DNA of 64,000 bases from DAITAZ01 sp036824045 (GTDB taxonomy: Bacteria > Pseudomonadota > Gammaproteobacteria > Burkholderiales > Rhodocyclaceae), in the NCBI GenBank assembly GCA_036824045.1, contig DAITAZ010000001.1, positions 62,001 through 126,000 on the forward strand, read 5' to 3'. The notes beneath the pieces are model-generated. The model was not told where the DNA came from. It worked only from the letters and a program-made list of their open reading frames with translations, and ran no database searches. How positions within the stretch are numbered: position 1 is the stretch's first letter; the number at the start of each line of letters is the position of its first letter. This document shows positions 45,144 to 52,908 of this stretch, piece after piece. The position numbers and the translations under genes are program-made.

Positions 45144-46388
45144 CTACCCCCCTTCCGGCAAGTAGGCGGATGGAAAGCGTGGATTCATGCGGGGTGCCAG
45201 GTCGCGCAGGAGCAGATCGGGCGCGACGAATGGCGCCAGCCGCTCGAGAAAGTCCAGCAGTTCCAGCACTGGCGTGCTACGGAAGAACTTGGCGGCGGGA
45301 AAGTCCATCCAGATGCGGTCGGCGTAAGCGAGCAGTTCATAGGGCGTGTCGCCAACGCCGTCCCCGTTCCGGTCAAAGCCCTGGTAATCGTCCCAATAAT
45401 TGCCATGCCAGTGATTGGCCAGGGGGTCGCCCGTCCCCATCACCGAGGCGTGAATGAGGTTGTGCTCGAAGCGGTTGTCGCTGACCACGTGTCCGCCCTT
45501 TTCGCCGTAGAACACCACGCCGGTCAGATTGTGGGCGAAGCGGTTCCCCAGAAGGGAAATGCGCTGCAGCGGGTTCAGCGGGGAATCGGAGAGCACGCCC
45601 ACGGCACAATGCAAAATCTCGTTGCCGATCACCAGCGCGGCACCGGTTTCCTTGAAACCCAGGCACGCGCCGGAAACCTGGGTGGAGTGCTGGAACACAT
45701 TCGCCCAGACGGTGATCCCGTCAGAATTGAGCGCAGCCACGCCGGTTGCGTTGCCATCGAACACGTTGCCGCGCAGGAAGTTGCGCGGCGAGAACACAAG
45801 CTGCATGCCGTAACGGTTGTTGCGGATGCGATTGCCGATGAAGCGGTTGCGGGGCGAATGGGCAACCGCCAGATCCCGCGCGCCCTGGATGTCGTTGCCT
45901 TCGATGCGGTTGTGGCTGCTGTACCACAGGCGCAGGCCATCGCCCCGGTCCGCCAGCTCCGCCGGCCGGGAGCGGATACGGTTGCCCCGGATCTGGTTGT
46001 CCACCGCGCGGTGGAGCACGATGCCGAACAGGACATCCTCCACCACATTGTTTTCGATCAGGTTGGCCTCGCCCTCCACCCTCAGGGCCGCATCCACCTG
46101 ATCATGGGAGCCCCCCGAGCCCACCAGCCGCAGACCGCGTAGGGTGCTGCCGTTGGCGCGGAGGGTCAGCACCGTGCCACGCCCGCGGCCATCCACGGTG
46201 GCGCCCGCGCCCTCCAGGATCAGGGGCTTGTCGATCACCGCGGGGCCGGTGTAGGTGCCGGGTGCCAGCCGCAAGGTGCCGCCCGCAGGCGTGGCGTCGA
46301 GGAGCGCTTGCAAAGGGCCGCCCGCCTGCGCCGGCATCACGGCGCTGAACGCGAGCAACATGCAGAGAATGCGGAGCATGGCGGCCAT
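45144..46388 (-). CDS. Second NosD-like periplasmic beta-helix protein
   Basis: A 414-residue paralogue of NosD. It has a signal peptide (MLRILCMLLAFSAVMPAQA) and a chain of right-handed beta-helix repeats rich in N-x-I/F-x-x-N (NRIRSRPAEL, NDIQGARDLAV, NRFIGNRIRNN). Its C-terminal block closely parallels the operon's NosD: GNYWDDYQGFDRNGDGVGDTPYELLAYADRIWMDFPAAKFF and LDFLERLAPF. NosD is a carrier or maturation factor for the NosZ copper centre. It sits at the distal end of the cluster, after the symporter gene. The exact start is uncertain: ATGs at 46388 and 46379 are both plausible. Confidence 0.85.
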   Translation of the reverse strand: MAAMLRILCMLLAFSAVMPAQAGGPLQALLDATPAGGTLRLAPGTYTGPAVIDKPLILEGAGATVDGRGRGTVLTLRANGSTLRGLRLVGSGGSHDQVDAALRVEGEANLIENNVVEDVLFGIVLHRAVDNQIRGNRIRSRPAELADRGDGLRLWYSSHNRIEGNDIQGARDLAVAHSPRNRFIGNRIRNNRYGMQLVFSPRNFLRGNVFDGNATGVAALNSDGITVWANVFQHSTQVSGACLGFKETGAALVIGNEILHCAVGVLSDSPLNPLQRISLLGNRFAHNLTGVVFYGEKGGHVVSDNRFEHNLIHASVMGTGDPLANHWHGNYWDDYQGFDRNGDGVGDTPYELLAYADRIWMDFPAAKFFRSTPVLELLDFLERLAPFVAPDLLLRDLAPRMNPRFPSAYLPEGG

Positions 46389-46437
46389 TGTCGCGCCATG
46401 GCCCGAATAGGCTTTTGCAGGGGTCAAAAACGGTGGA

Positions 46438-47310
46438 TCAAGCGGCGGCCAGTGGGGCCGGCTGGCGCCGCCCCCACCACACCAGGCCCAGCGCCCCCAC
46501 GTTCATGAGCAAGGCGTACACCACGCTGGGCACCGCCAGGGCCGGCTGCGCCAGCACCGTCCCGGCCACGAAGATGCCGAGCGCCGCATTCTGCAAGCCA
46601 CACTCGGTGGCGATGGCCACCGCGTCCCGCCTCCCCAGCCGCAGCAGCCGCGCCAAGCCGGCGCCCCCGAGCATGACCCCCAGGTTGAGGGCCGCAGCGG
46701 CGGGCCCCACGGTGGGCAGATTGGCCCATAGCGCCTCCCGCTGGCTGACGAAGGTGGCCACCACGATGGCGAGGAAGAGCAGGGTTGCCACCTTCCCGGC
46801 CGGCTTTTCCATCCGTTCCACCCAGCGCGGACGCCACACCCGCATCAGCATGCCCAGCGCCACCGGCACCGTGGTGATGATGAACACGCCGCGCACGATG
46901 CGCCCCACCGGCAGGTCCACCGCCGCGGCCGCGCCGAGGAAATGCTGCAGGCCCATATTGACCACCAGCGGCACCGACAGCACCGCCGCCAGACTGGTGA
47001 CGGCGGTCAAGGTAATGGAGAGCGCCGTCTCGCCCCGGGCCAGATAGGTGATCAACCCTGAACTGGCCCCCCCGGGGCAAGCGGCCAGGATCACCAGCCC
47101 GGCGGCCATCTCCGGCGGAAGCCCCCACGCCAGGGCCACACCCCAGGCCAGGGCCGGCACCAGCACCATCTGCCCCAACAAGCCTGCGGTCACCGCCTTC
47201 GGGCGCGCCAGCAGACGTGCAAAATCCGCGGGCACCAGGGTGAGCCCCAGGGCGAACATGATGAAAGCCAGCGCCAGCGGCAACAGCACATCCACCACGG
47301 GCACACTCAT
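46438..47310 (-). CDS. Bile acid:sodium symporter family (BASS) transporter
   Basis: A 290-residue inner-membrane protein with about ten helices. Family signatures are FIMFALGLTLVPADFARLLARPKAV, AACPGGASSGLITYLARGETALSITLTAVTS with its crossover region, and ALATECGLQNAALGIFVAG-like text near the end. BASS proteins import organic anions with sodium; the substrate here is unknown, and bile acids are unlikely. The ATG at 47310 has AAGGA at proper spacing and is preferred over one 6 bases earlier. It is 21 bp after menA, within the nos-downstream run. Confidence 0.88.
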   Translation of the reverse strand: MSVPVVDVLLPLALAFIMFALGLTLVPADFARLLARPKAVTAGLLGQMVLVPALAWGVALAWGLPPEMAAGLVILAACPGGASSGLITYLARGETALSITLTAVTSLAAVLSVPLVVNMGLQHFLGAAAAVDLPVGRIVRGVFIITTVPVALGMLMRVWRPRWVERMEKPAGKVATLLFLAIVVATFVSQREALWANLPTVGPAAAALNLGVMLGGAGLARLLRLGRRDAVAIATECGLQNAALGIFVAGTVLAQPALAVPSVVYALLMNVGALGLVWWGRRQPAPLAAA

Positions 47311-47331
47311 GGGCATTCCTTCAGGCAGCGT

Positions 47332-48249
47332 TCACAAACACACGCCCACCGCCAGCAAGAGGGCGTAGATGAACTGGGCCTGCGCCGTCTGCGCCAGCAC
47401 CAGGTTGAGGGCCGCGCCGCGCCGGGTGCGCAGCCCGCGCCATGCGGCCCCGGCGGCCGGGAGAGCGGCCAGGGCCAGCCACGCACCCGGCCGGGCGAGC
47501 GGACCGTGGGCCAGCCAGGGGAGCAGGGCAAAGGGCAGCCAGAGCATCAAGCCATAGGCCGCCCGCGCCCCTCGGCGGCCCAAACAGGCGGCCAGGGTGC
47601 GCCGGCCCACCGCCACGTCCCCCGGTAGATCCCGGTAGTTATTCACCATCAGCACGGCAGCCGCCATCAGGCCCAGGGCCGCGCCTCCCAGCAACGCCAC
47701 CGCCGACCACGCCCCGGTCTGCAGATAGTAGGTACCGCCCACCGCAACCACCCCGAAAAAGGCCAGCACGAACAGTTCGCCAAACGGCGTGTAGGAGATG
47801 GGCCGGGGCCCGCCCGAGTACGCCCAGCCCGCCACCAGGGACGCCAGACCCACGCCCAGGATCATCGGGCCACCCAGCCACACCAGGGCCAAGCCCGCCA
47901 GACCAGCCGCCGCGAATACCCGCTTGGCCGCCTGCCGCACCGCACGGGGCGAGGCCCAGCCCGCGGCGGTGACCCGGAGCGGCCCCAGTCGGTCCGGTTG
48001 GTCATTCCCCCGCTCGAAATCCGCCGCGTCGTTGAGCAGGTTGGTCCCCACCTGGATGAGGATGGCGCAGATCAACGCCAGCGCCGCAGGCAGCAGGCGC
48101 ATCTGCCCGCTTTCGGCCCAGGCCAGGGCACACCCCACCAGCACCGGCGCCACCGCCATGCTGAGGGTGCGAGGCCGGGCAGCGATCCACCACAAGCGCC
48201 AGCCCCGGGGCATGGCCACGACCGCAGAGACCAGGGACTCAGGCTTCAT
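47332..48249 (-). CDS. menA: 1,4-dihydroxy-2-naphthoate polyprenyltransferase MenA
   Basis: A 305-residue membrane prenyltransferase that attaches the polyprenyl chain to dihydroxynaphthoate in menaquinone synthesis. Two acid-rich motifs are visible: LIQVGTNLLNDAADFERGND and MVNNYRDLPGDVAVGRRTLA. The second, with FGELFVLAFFGVVAVGGTYYLQTG, fits MenA better than UbiA. The ATG at 48249 begins just before the first helix; the longer in-frame start overlaps ubiE and is rejected. It lies 85 bp after ubiE and 21 bp before the symporter gene. MenA is unusual in ubiquinone-using betaproteobacteria. Confidence 0.85.
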   Translation of the reverse strand: MKPESLVSAVVAMPRGWRLWWIAARPRTLSMAVAPVLVGCALAWAESGQMRLLPAALALICAILIQVGTNLLNDAADFERGNDQPDRLGPLRVTAAGWASPRAVRQAAKRVFAAAGLAGLALVWLGGPMILGVGLASLVAGWAYSGGPRPISYTPFGELFVLAFFGVVAVGGTYYLQTGAWSAVALLGGAALGLMAAAVLMVNNYRDLPGDVAVGRRTLAACLGRRGARAAYGLMLWLPFALLPWLAHGPLARPGAWLALAALPAAGAAWRGLRTRRGAALNLVLAQTAQAQFIYALLLAVGVCL

Positions 48250-48334
48250 GGACGGGCGCCCTCCCCCGGGAACAGGAGAACCTCCCACCCCGGGCGTCCG
48301 GCGGGGGTCAAGCGGAGACGTGCAAGCACGCCCA

Positions 48335-49168
48335 TCACGCCGCGGACGACCTGCCCGCTGCAGCCCCGGCGCCCCGCACCCCCTGGTGCAGACAGGCAAT
48401 GCCGAAGGACAGGTTCTGCCATCGCACCTCGCGGAAACCTGCGGCCAGCAGCAGGCCGGCAAAACCCCGCTGATCGGGAAAGCGGCGAATGGACTCCACC
48501 AGATACTGATAGGCGATGGGCTCCCGGGCCACCCAGGCGCCCAGGCGGGGGATCACCAGATAGGAATAGAGGTCGTAAAAAGGGCGCAGCCACGCCAGGG
48601 GCCGGGAAAATTCCAGACACACGAAGCGCCCCCCCGGGCGCAGCACCCGGTGGATTTCGGCCAGAGCAAGCTCCAGCCGCGTCACGTTGCGCAAGCCGAA
48701 GGAAATGGTGAGCGCGTCCACGCTGGCATCGGCAAAGGGCAGCGCTTCCCCCTCCCCGGCCACCCACAGCAGATCCTGCGCGCCCGGATCTGGCGTCGAC
48801 GGCCCCTGGGGCGACGCGGCGTTGGCCGGAGCACGCTTGTCCCGCCCCGCGCGCATCATCGGCATGCTGGGGTCGCACACCAGCACCCGGCGCCCCGGGG
48901 CGCGCAGCAGGCGGGCAATATCCCCGGTGCCGCCGGCCAGATCCACCACCGTGCCCGGCAGCCCCTCCAGCGCCCGCGCCATGCGCCGCTTCCACAGCCG
49001 GTGGATGCCGAGGCTCATCAGGTCGTTCATCAGGTCGTAGCGCGGCGCCACTGCCTCGAACACCCGGCGGATGCGGCTCTTGCGCTCGTCGGCGGAAACC
49101 GTCTCGCGGCCGAAGCTGCGATTCAGCGCCGGGCCATCACTTGCGCAGGAGGGCTTCAAGGGCGGCAT
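48335..49168 (-). CDS. ubiE: Ubiquinone/menaquinone C-methyltransferase UbiE/MenG
   Basis: A 277-residue SAM-dependent methyltransferase acting on the quinone ring; UbiE can serve both ubiquinone and menaquinone. Motifs include RVFEAVAPRYDLMNDLMSLGIHRLWKR, the SAM site VVDLAGGTGDIARLL, EALPFADASVDALTISFGLRNVT and LRPGGRFVCLEFSRP. An insertion of about 20 residues (after RAGRDKRAPANA) is untypical. The start overlaps the end of the TlpA-like gene by 32 bp. Placed next to menA, a menaquinone role (MenG) is the simplest reading, although it could be the genome's only UbiE. Confidence 0.9.
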   Translation of the reverse strand: MPPLKPSCASDGPALNRSFGRETVSADERKSRIRRVFEAVAPRYDLMNDLMSLGIHRLWKRRMARALEGLPGTVVDLAGGTGDIARLLRAPGRRVLVCDPSMPMMRAGRDKRAPANAASPQGPSTPDPGAQDLLWVAGEGEALPFADASVDALTISFGLRNVTRLELALAEIHRVLRPGGRFVCLEFSRPLAWLRPFYDLYSYLVIPRLGAWVAREPIAYQYLVESIRRFPDQRGFAGLLLAAGFREVRWQNLSFGIACLHQGVRGAGAAAGRSSAA

Positions 49169-49646
49169 CCATTTCCGGCCGGCGCAACACGCCCAGCTTG
49201 CGCAGGGTCACCTGGCCACTGCGATCCACGATCACCGTAAACGGCAGCCCCCCCTTGCTGTTACCCAGGGCCTGCATCAAGGGGATGCCTTTTTCCCGGG
49301 CCAGATAGAGCGGGTAATCCACATCGTAGGCCGTGGCGAATTCCCGCACCGGCTCCGCCCGCTCCTCGATGGCGATGCCGATGATCTCCAGCCCCCGGGC
49401 CTTGTAGCGGGCGCGGGCCTTGACCAGTTCCGGCAGTTCCTCCCGACAGGGGCCGCACCAGCGCGCCCAGAAGTTGACCACCAGCGGCTTGCCACGCCAG
49501 CCGGCCAAGGGGGCGGGCTTGTCGTCGAGCCCCGTGAGGATGGCGGCGAACAACGGCTCCGCGTCGGAGGCGGGCTCCACGGCCGCCCGCGCCCAGGGCA
49601 CGAGCAGGCTGGCGGCAAGGCCGGACAGGAGTTGGCGTCGGTTCAA
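49137..49646 (-). CDS. TlpA-like periplasmic thiol-disulfide reductase
   Basis: A 169-residue thioredoxin-fold protein, exported (MNRRQLLSGLAASLLVPWARA, a possible twin-arginine-like signal). The active site is W-C64-G-P-C67, and the cis-proline region is GLPFTVIVD. Proteins of this type keep cytochrome haem-site cysteines or copper-site cysteines reduced, which fits a cluster with CuA assembly and several c-type cytochromes. The start codon appears to be TTG with GGGAG upstream. It is 22 bp after nosY and overlaps ubiE. Confidence 0.88.
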   Translation of the reverse strand: MNRRQLLSGLAASLLVPWARAAVEPASDAEPLFAAILTGLDDKPAPLAGWRGKPLVVNFWARWCGPCREELPELVKARARYKARGLEIIGIAIEERAEPVREFATAYDVDYPLYLAREKGIPLMQALGNSKGGLPFTVIVDRSGQVTLRKLGVLRRPEMDAALEALLRK

Positions 49647-49668
49647 GCAAGGCTCCCGGTGGGTTGGA

Positions 49669-50496
49669 TCAGGGCAGATCGCCCCGGCGGAACAGCAGGT
49701 AGCCGATGGTAGCGCAGCCCAGGCCCAAGAGCGTGGGATAAGCCAGCGCGAAAACCTTGAACCCCGTGTTGCCGAACAGATCCAGGATCACGTAGGCCGA
49801 GGGCCCGAGCACGATGAGTTGGGGATCGAACAAGGCCAGCGCGGCAGTGCGGAACACCTGCAGCGGATTGGCCAGGGCAATGGTCACCGCCACTTCGGGC
49901 GCCACCTTGCCCTGGATCATTACCCCCAGCAGGATCAGGTCCAGGAACAGCAGGAAGGTGAGCCAGGTGAGGAAAGCCGCCCCCTGGGCCATGTCGGTAC
50001 TGCGCGCCAGGGAGGAGATGAGCATGCCCAAGCCCAGGAAGCACCAGCCCATGGCCGCGAGCAGCGCGGTGTAGTAGCCGAACATCCCCCACGGCACCTC
50101 GATGCCCCGCACCAGGGCGATCAGCACCGCTGCCACCATGGCCAGAAACACCGGGGCGAACACCACCAGATAGCGGCCCAGGAACTTGCCCCAGAACCAC
50201 GAGGAGAGCGCCACCGGCAGCGACAGGAGGTATTCGAACACGCCTGCCTCGCGGTCCCCCGCCACCGAACGCACGGTGGTGATGAGCACGAAGATGGGCA
50301 GGATGGCCATGGTGAGCTGGATATAGGTCACCAGCAGACGGGACAGGCCGATGAAGCCCAGGACCCGCGACTCGGTGAGCCCGAACAGAAACAGCAGGGC
50401 CACGATGCCGCCGAACACCAGCGAGTAGATCAGGAACCAGCGGGCCCGCAGGGATTCGACCACGTCCAGGCGCGCGGTGAGAAAGAGTTGTTTCAT
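49669..50496 (-). CDS. nosY: NosY, ABC transporter permease for N2O reductase maturation
   Basis: NosY is the membrane part of the NosDFY machinery needed to build the copper-sulfide CuZ site of NosZ. The 275-residue protein has six predicted helices, with LLVTYIQLTMAILPIFVLITTVRSVAGDREAGVFEYLLSLPV and GWCFLGLGMLISSLARSTDMAQGAAFLTWLTFLLF. I start at 50496, where the MKQLFLTARLDVVE N-terminus begins; an upstream in-frame extension lies inside nosL. Order nosF-nosL-nosY follows clade II clusters. Confidence 0.93.
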   Translation of the reverse strand: MKQLFLTARLDVVESLRARWFLIYSLVFGGIVALLFLFGLTESRVLGFIGLSRLLVTYIQLTMAILPIFVLITTVRSVAGDREAGVFEYLLSLPVALSSWFWGKFLGRYLVVFAPVFLAMVAAVLIALVRGIEVPWGMFGYYTALLAAMGWCFLGLGMLISSLARSTDMAQGAAFLTWLTFLLFLDLILLGVMIQGKVAPEVAVTIALANPLQVFRTAALALFDPQLIVLGPSAYVILDLFGNTGFKVFALAYPTLLGLGCATIGYLLFRRGDLP

Positions 50497-50518
50497 GGCT
50501 TGGCGTTCCGGTTCGTTG

Positions 50519-51007
50519 CTATTTGCCCTTGGCCAGCACATGGGCACGCATCTGGGCAAAATCCATGCTGCCCGCCAGCGGCGCCGATACCGCGCCGAAG
50601 TTGTAGCCCATGGGCGAACTCTTGCCGATGTAATGGGCTTTGCGCGGGTCCAGCCATTTCACCGCGTCGGCGCGGCTGGCGGCATCCGCCACCCACATGC
50701 GGGTGGCAGCGTCGGCCATCCAGGGATGTTCGGCCAGCTTGTCCCGCAGCCAGAAGACCAGGCACCCCACGTCATCGAACTTGAACACCGTGTCCCGGGC
50801 GCCGCCGCGCAACTGGGCGGCGAAGCGGCGGTCGGAGATCACCATGCTGCAGCGCACGCACACGTCCCGGTCCCACTTGATCTCGGTCATTCCCTCCGGC
50901 CAGCCCGCCGGTCCGCCGCACGCGGCAAGCAGGGCGGCCAGGGGCGAAAGCGCCAGGCCGGTGGCGGCGCAGCGGGCGACAAAGCGGCGCCGGTTGCAAT
51001 CGCACAT
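50519..51007 (-). CDS. nosL: NosL copper chaperone lipoprotein
   Basis: NosL is an outer-membrane-directed lipoprotein that delivers Cu(I) for NosZ. The 162 residues start with a lipoprotein signal (LLAAC, lipidated C30) and carry the copper motif C50-V-R-C53-S-M55 (DVCVRCSMVISD), then FDDVGCLVFWL and a conserved AHYIGKSSPMGYNF stretch. It lies 3 bp after nosF and 22 bp ahead of nosY. Confidence 0.94.
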   Translation of the reverse strand: MCDCNRRRFVARCAATGLALSPLAALLAACGGPAGWPEGMTEIKWDRDVCVRCSMVISDRRFAAQLRGGARDTVFKFDDVGCLVFWLRDKLAEHPWMADAATRMWVADAASRADAVKWLDPRKAHYIGKSSPMGYNFGAVSAPLAGSMDFAQMRAHVLAKGK

Positions 51008-51010
51008 GGC

Positions 51011-51868
51011 TCAGCCCTCCACTTCGGCCAACTGGATGTCGCTCACCAGGGCGATGTAGCGGGCGACCATGCCATGAAAGCGCAACCGGTCCGGCCCGGC
51101 CACCGTACCCTCCCACACCAGGCCGTCCTCGCTCGGGCTGAAGCGCCAGGCGCCGATGGCCTTGGCAAAGGCGGGCTCCGGCCGCTTGACCACGATGCGG
51201 CAGGCCAGCCGGCCGGACAGCGAGACATCGTCCGCCACCCGGTCGTCCAGCACCACCTTGCCCATGTCCAGTTCGATCACCCGGTTCACCAGGTTGGAGA
51301 CCTCGTTCAGGCGGTGGCTGGAAATGAGCATCACCGCATCCTGCTGGCGCTCGGCCAGGAGCTCGAAAAAGATCTTGCGTGCTTCCGGGTCCAGGTTGGC
51401 GGCGGGCTCGTCCAGGATCAGCACCGTGGCGTCCCGCCCCAGGGCCACCGCGATGAGCAGCTTCTGCTTCATGCCGCCGGAGAGCTTGACGAAGGGCTGG
51501 GCGAGGATATCCCCCACCTGCAGCCCCAGCCGGCTGGCGATCTCGTGGATGCGGCAGGTATCGGTGCCGCAGAGGCTGGCGGCAAAATCGATCAACTGGC
51601 CCACCGGCATTTTCAGCGGCGGCGGCAACTGGGGCACGAATCCGATGGCACCGAGCACCTGGGTGCGGTGCTGCCGCGGGTCGCGCCCGTCGATGCGCAC
51701 GGAACCTTCGAAGGTGTACTCACCCAGCAGGCAGCGGATGAGCGTGGTCTTGCCGGCGCCGTTGGAACCGATCAGGGCGATGCGTTCGCCCACGCCGATT
51801 TCCAGGTTGATGCCGGCGAGCACCGGCTGGCGGCGGAAAGTCTTGGCGACGTTCTGTATCTGGATCAT
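51011..51868 (-). CDS. nosF: NosF, ABC transporter ATPase for N2O reductase maturation
   Basis: NosF is the cytoplasmic ATPase of NosDFY. The 285 residues show Walker A (LIGSNGAGKTTLIRCLLGEY), the signature KLSGGMKQKLLIAVALG, Walker B VLILDEPAANLDPEA, and the H-loop MLISSHRLNEV. I start at the ATG at 51868 (MIQIQNVAKTF) rather than a TTG 9 bases upstream. Neither has a convincing ribosome binding site. A weak FNR-like sequence sits about 42 bases upstream, so this gene may have an internal promoter. Confidence 0.93.
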   Translation of the reverse strand: MIQIQNVAKTFRRQPVLAGINLEIGVGERIALIGSNGAGKTTLIRCLLGEYTFEGSVRIDGRDPRQHRTQVLGAIGFVPQLPPPLKMPVGQLIDFAASLCGTDTCRIHEIASRLGLQVGDILAQPFVKLSGGMKQKLLIAVALGRDATVLILDEPAANLDPEARKIFFELLAERQQDAVMLISSHRLNEVSNLVNRVIELDMGKVVLDDRVADDVSLSGRLACRIVVKRPEPAFAKAIGAWRFSPSEDGLVWEGTVAGPDRLRFHGMVARYIALVSDIQLAEVEG

Positions 51869-51903
51869 GGGGCTCAAGGTAGCGAGCCGCCCCCGGCGCG
51901 CCC

Positions 51904-51917
51904 TTGTGAAATGTCAA
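51904..51917 (-). promoter_or_regulatory. Weak FNR/DNR-like site upstream of nosF
   Basis: TTGTGAAATGTCAA keeps the TTG-N8-CAA core of FNR-family sites but misses two positions in the left half. Its centre lies about 42 bases upstream of the nosF start. If functional as a class II site it would place the transcription start almost at the nosF ATG. Confidence 0.25.
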
Positions 51918-51941
51918 ATTTCGCCGGTCATCGCCGGGACA

Positions 51942-52907
51942 TCACAGCAGACGCGACAAGCCCTTCACATCAAAGCGCAGCGCGCCCGAGGGGCAGGTAT
52001 CCACGCACAGGCCGCAGCGGGTGCAGTCCGGCCCCACCGGCATTTCCGCCTCGGCGGCGCGGCCCTTGACCACCATTTCCAGCACATGGGGCACGAGGCA
52101 CACCTTGCGGCAATCCCCCTCGTGGAAGCAGTGCTCCAGCCGATACACCACCCGCACCGGCGACACCACCCCCACCACTCCGTACGTGAGGCCGATGGGA
52201 CAGACGTAGCGGCACCAGGCACGGCGGGAATAAACGATCTCGAACACCAGCAGCAGCGCCACCCAGCCCAGGGAAAGGCCCGGCCCGTAGATGAGCGCCC
52301 GGGACAGGATGCCCGTGGGCGACAGGGTCTCGAACACGGTGTAACCGGTAACGATGGCCATGACCGCGAACAGCAGCCAGAACACGGCCCGGCTGTAGCG
52401 GTGGAACTCGTGGTTCTTGATCAGCTTGCGCTCCACCAGGGCCAGATGCAGCTTTTCGGCCCACTCGGCCAGAAGATGGTAGGGGCAGACCCAGGAGCAG
52501 AAGGTCCGCCCCCCCAACATCACCCACAGCAGGAAGACGGTGAAGGTGCCGATGAAGAGGTTCACGATGATGTGCTTGTGGGCCAGCATCACCTGCAACG
52601 CCGAATTCAGGTCGATCAGGTGAAAACCCATGAAGCGGGAAGCGGTGAGCGAGCCTTCCAGCATCTGGATGTCCAGCCAGAAGGACACCACGAACAGCAG
52701 GTTCACCAGCACCAGCACCGCCCAGCGGCGGTTGCGCCAGCTATTGCGGCGCTCCCGGTGGGCCCGCGCGTGTTCCTTTGCGGCCTCGAAATCCGCCTTG
52801 CTGAAGCGCTTCAGGGCATGGATCTGCTTGGCAGCCTCCGACACCTGTGCCGGCTTCGCCGGGTCCCGCCCCAGCATCTCGAGAAAGCCATCCTTGACGC
52901 TGATCAT
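51942..52907 (-). CDS. nosH: NosH, NapH-like quinol dehydrogenase membrane subunit
   Basis: NosH is a polytopic membrane protein that, with NosG, is proposed to oxidise quinol and pass electrons towards NosZ in clade II systems. The 321 residues have four or more helices, the two CxxxCP motifs on the membrane (FCSWVCPYH and WCRYVCPIG), and C-terminal 4Fe-4S sites (GDCRKVCLVP, then CTRCGLCVDTCPSGAL). It begins 1 base after nosG, so the pair is tightly coupled. Confidence 0.93.
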   Translation of the reverse strand: MISVKDGFLEMLGRDPAKPAQVSEAAKQIHALKRFSKADFEAAKEHARAHRERRNSWRNRRWAVLVLVNLLFVVSFWLDIQMLEGSLTASRFMGFHLIDLNSALQVMLAHKHIIVNLFIGTFTVFLLWVMLGGRTFCSWVCPYHLLAEWAEKLHLALVERKLIKNHEFHRYSRAVFWLLFAVMAIVTGYTVFETLSPTGILSRALIYGPGLSLGWVALLLVFEIVYSRRAWCRYVCPIGLTYGVVGVVSPVRVVYRLEHCFHEGDCRKVCLVPHVLEMVVKGRAAEAEMPVGPDCTRCGLCVDTCPSGALRFDVKGLSRLL

Positions 52908-52908
52908 T

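Noticed and set aside
47332..48249. UbiA (4-hydroxybenzoate prenyltransferase)
   Set aside because: The second acid motif NNYRDLPGD-x-x-x-GRRTLA and FGELFVLAFFG are MenA-like, and UbiA proteins have a different DxxxD pattern. Phylogeny would settle it.
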